DNA of 64,000 nt from G965218495 sp965262785 (lineage in GTDB: Bacteria > Bacteroidota > Rhodothermia > Rhodothermales > Bin80): assembly GCA_965262785.1 (NCBI GenBank), contig OZ253559.1, positions 1,426,001 to 1,490,000 on the forward strand. The letters are read 5' to 3'. Below are positions 63,294 to 64,000 of this stretch, in pieces (positions within the stretch are counted from its first letter, which is position 1; the number at the start of each line of letters is the position of its first letter). The notes under the pieces are model-generated. The model saw only the letters and a program-made list of their open reading frames with translations. It was not told where the DNA came from and did not search any database. The position numbers and the translations under genes are program-made.

Positions 63294-64000
63294 CTATTCG
63301 TAGCGCAGCGCATCGATAGGGTTGAGCGCAGCTGCCTTTCTGGCCGGGTAAAACCCGAAGAAGATTCCCACGCCGGCCGAGAATATCAGTGCAATGGCCA
63401 CAGTTTCCGGGGAAATACTCGTGCTCCAGCCTGTGAACCGGCCAACCAGTGAGGCGCTGCCGAACCCGATTGCAACCCCCAGCATGCCACCAAGCATGCT
63501 CATCACGATGCTTTCCACCAAGAACTGCGTCAGCACATCACGTCCGCGTGCGCCAATTGCCATTCGGATGCCTATTTCGCGTGTTCGCTCGGTCACCGAA
63601 ACTAGCATGATATTCATTATGCCGATGCCACCTACGAGCAGCGAAATAGACGCGATGGCGGCCAAGAGCATCGTCATCACCTCCGTAGTGCCTTGGGCAG
63701 CATCTGCGAGATCGTTCTGGTTGCGCACGGTAAAGTCATTGTCTTCCCATTCCGAAAGGTTGTGCGACTCCCGCATGATGGCGGTAATCTCCTCTTGGGC
63801 ACGCGGGATATCGCGGGGCGAAGGAGTGCTCGCCATGATCTGAAATATGCGGCTCCAGCCGCTCAGCCGGGTTTGTACGGAGGTGTAGGGCGCCAGGATC
63901 ACGTCGTCCTGGTCATTGCCGTCCGGGGTTTGCCCCTTCGGTTCTAACACACCCACGATCTCTACCGGCACGCGGCCTACCTGAATGCGCCGGCCGACCG
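63294..64000 (-). CDS. MacB-like ABC transporter permease, 3' part (5' end outside window)
   Basis: The frame is open to the window edge; about 235 residues are visible. It starts within the periplasmic MacB_PCD domain (GRRIQVGRVPVEIVGVL ... DQDDVILAPYTSVQTRL) and continues into the FtsX domain with three helices. These are MLLAAIASISLLVGGIGIMNIMLVSVTERTREIGIRMAIGA in overlapping pieces, then the typical end FGFYPARKAAALNPIDALRYE. Such permeases act in mechanotransmission by MacAB-type exporters or lipoprotein release. The ATPase and adaptor genes are probably to the right of the window. Confidence 0.9.
   Translation of the reverse strand, partial: VGRRIQVGRVPVEIVGVLEPKGQTPDGNDQDDVILAPYTSVQTRLSGWSRIFQIMASTPSPRDIPRAQEEITAIMRESHNLSEWEDNDFTVRNQNDLADAAQGTTEVMTMLLAAIASISLLVGGIGIMNIMLVSVTERTREIGIRMAIGARGRDVLTQFLVESIVMSMLGGMLGVAIGFGSASLVGRFTGWSTSISPETVAIALIFSAGVGIFFGFYPARKAAALNPIDALRYE

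Noticed and set aside
1..64000. CRISPR arrays, prophage or toxin-antitoxin modules
   Set aside because: No regularly spaced short repeats, phage structural genes or recognisable toxin-antitoxin pairs were seen; the regular repetition at 2.8-15.6 kb is gene duplication.

Overview
The window reads as chromosomal DNA of a GC-rich, Gram-negative, aerobic and probably marine bacterium. A Rhodothermota/Bacteroidota-type origin fits best: lipoproteins carry a CNPFAP-like start, there is a DUF1501/PSD1 pair, a secreted 6-bladed beta-propeller family, and an hpnCDE squalene set. No rRNA or other phylogenetic marker is present, so this assignment is inference.

Left part (1-2171): the end of one gene and a second related small lipoprotein gene, an M20 dipeptidase, and a tRNA-Leu(CAA). 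Accessory region (2172-16257): five tandem, same-strand paralogues of a secreted ~390-residue beta-propeller (A-E, called from left to right). The two spacer types between them alternate, and B resembles D, so the array seems to have grown by duplication of a two-gene unit. It is bounded by the tRNA-Leu and by a decayed 85-nt tRNA-Leu copy (59 of 85 identical, no gaps). Two transposons have landed in it, each with a clear 8-bp target duplication. One is an IS256-type element whose transposase is translationally coupled to a paralogue lacking all three catalytic acids. The other is an element whose DDE transposase is fused to an N-terminal DruA-like (DUF4338) domain; it splits the fifth propeller gene so cleanly that removing it restores a 387-codon frame.

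Middle (16573-31119): a minus-strand run of MBL-fold hydrolase, sialidase, PSD1/cytochrome-type protein and DUF1501 protein; then a divergent SGNH hydrolase, an apparent group II intron with no reverse transcriptase, an IS1634-type element, and a GPH-type symporter with a lactate-racemase (LarA) family protein. Together these suggest outer-cell breakdown and uptake of sugar or sugar-acid material.

Right part (31569-64000): mostly backbone genes. These are a radical SAM protein with a Lhr-type helicase, small VOC/SRPBCC/DUF proteins, a LexA repressor with a palindrome just upstream, a Cys/Met PLP enzyme, the hpnC-hpnD-hpnE squalene operon, a copper P-type ATPase, a DUF2231 protein with an extra C-terminal domain, ClpB, SMC, RidA, a helix-hairpin-helix lipoprotein with 60-residue internal repeats, and a MacB-like ABC permease running off the end. 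Function calls rest on recognised motifs read by eye; no database search was run.
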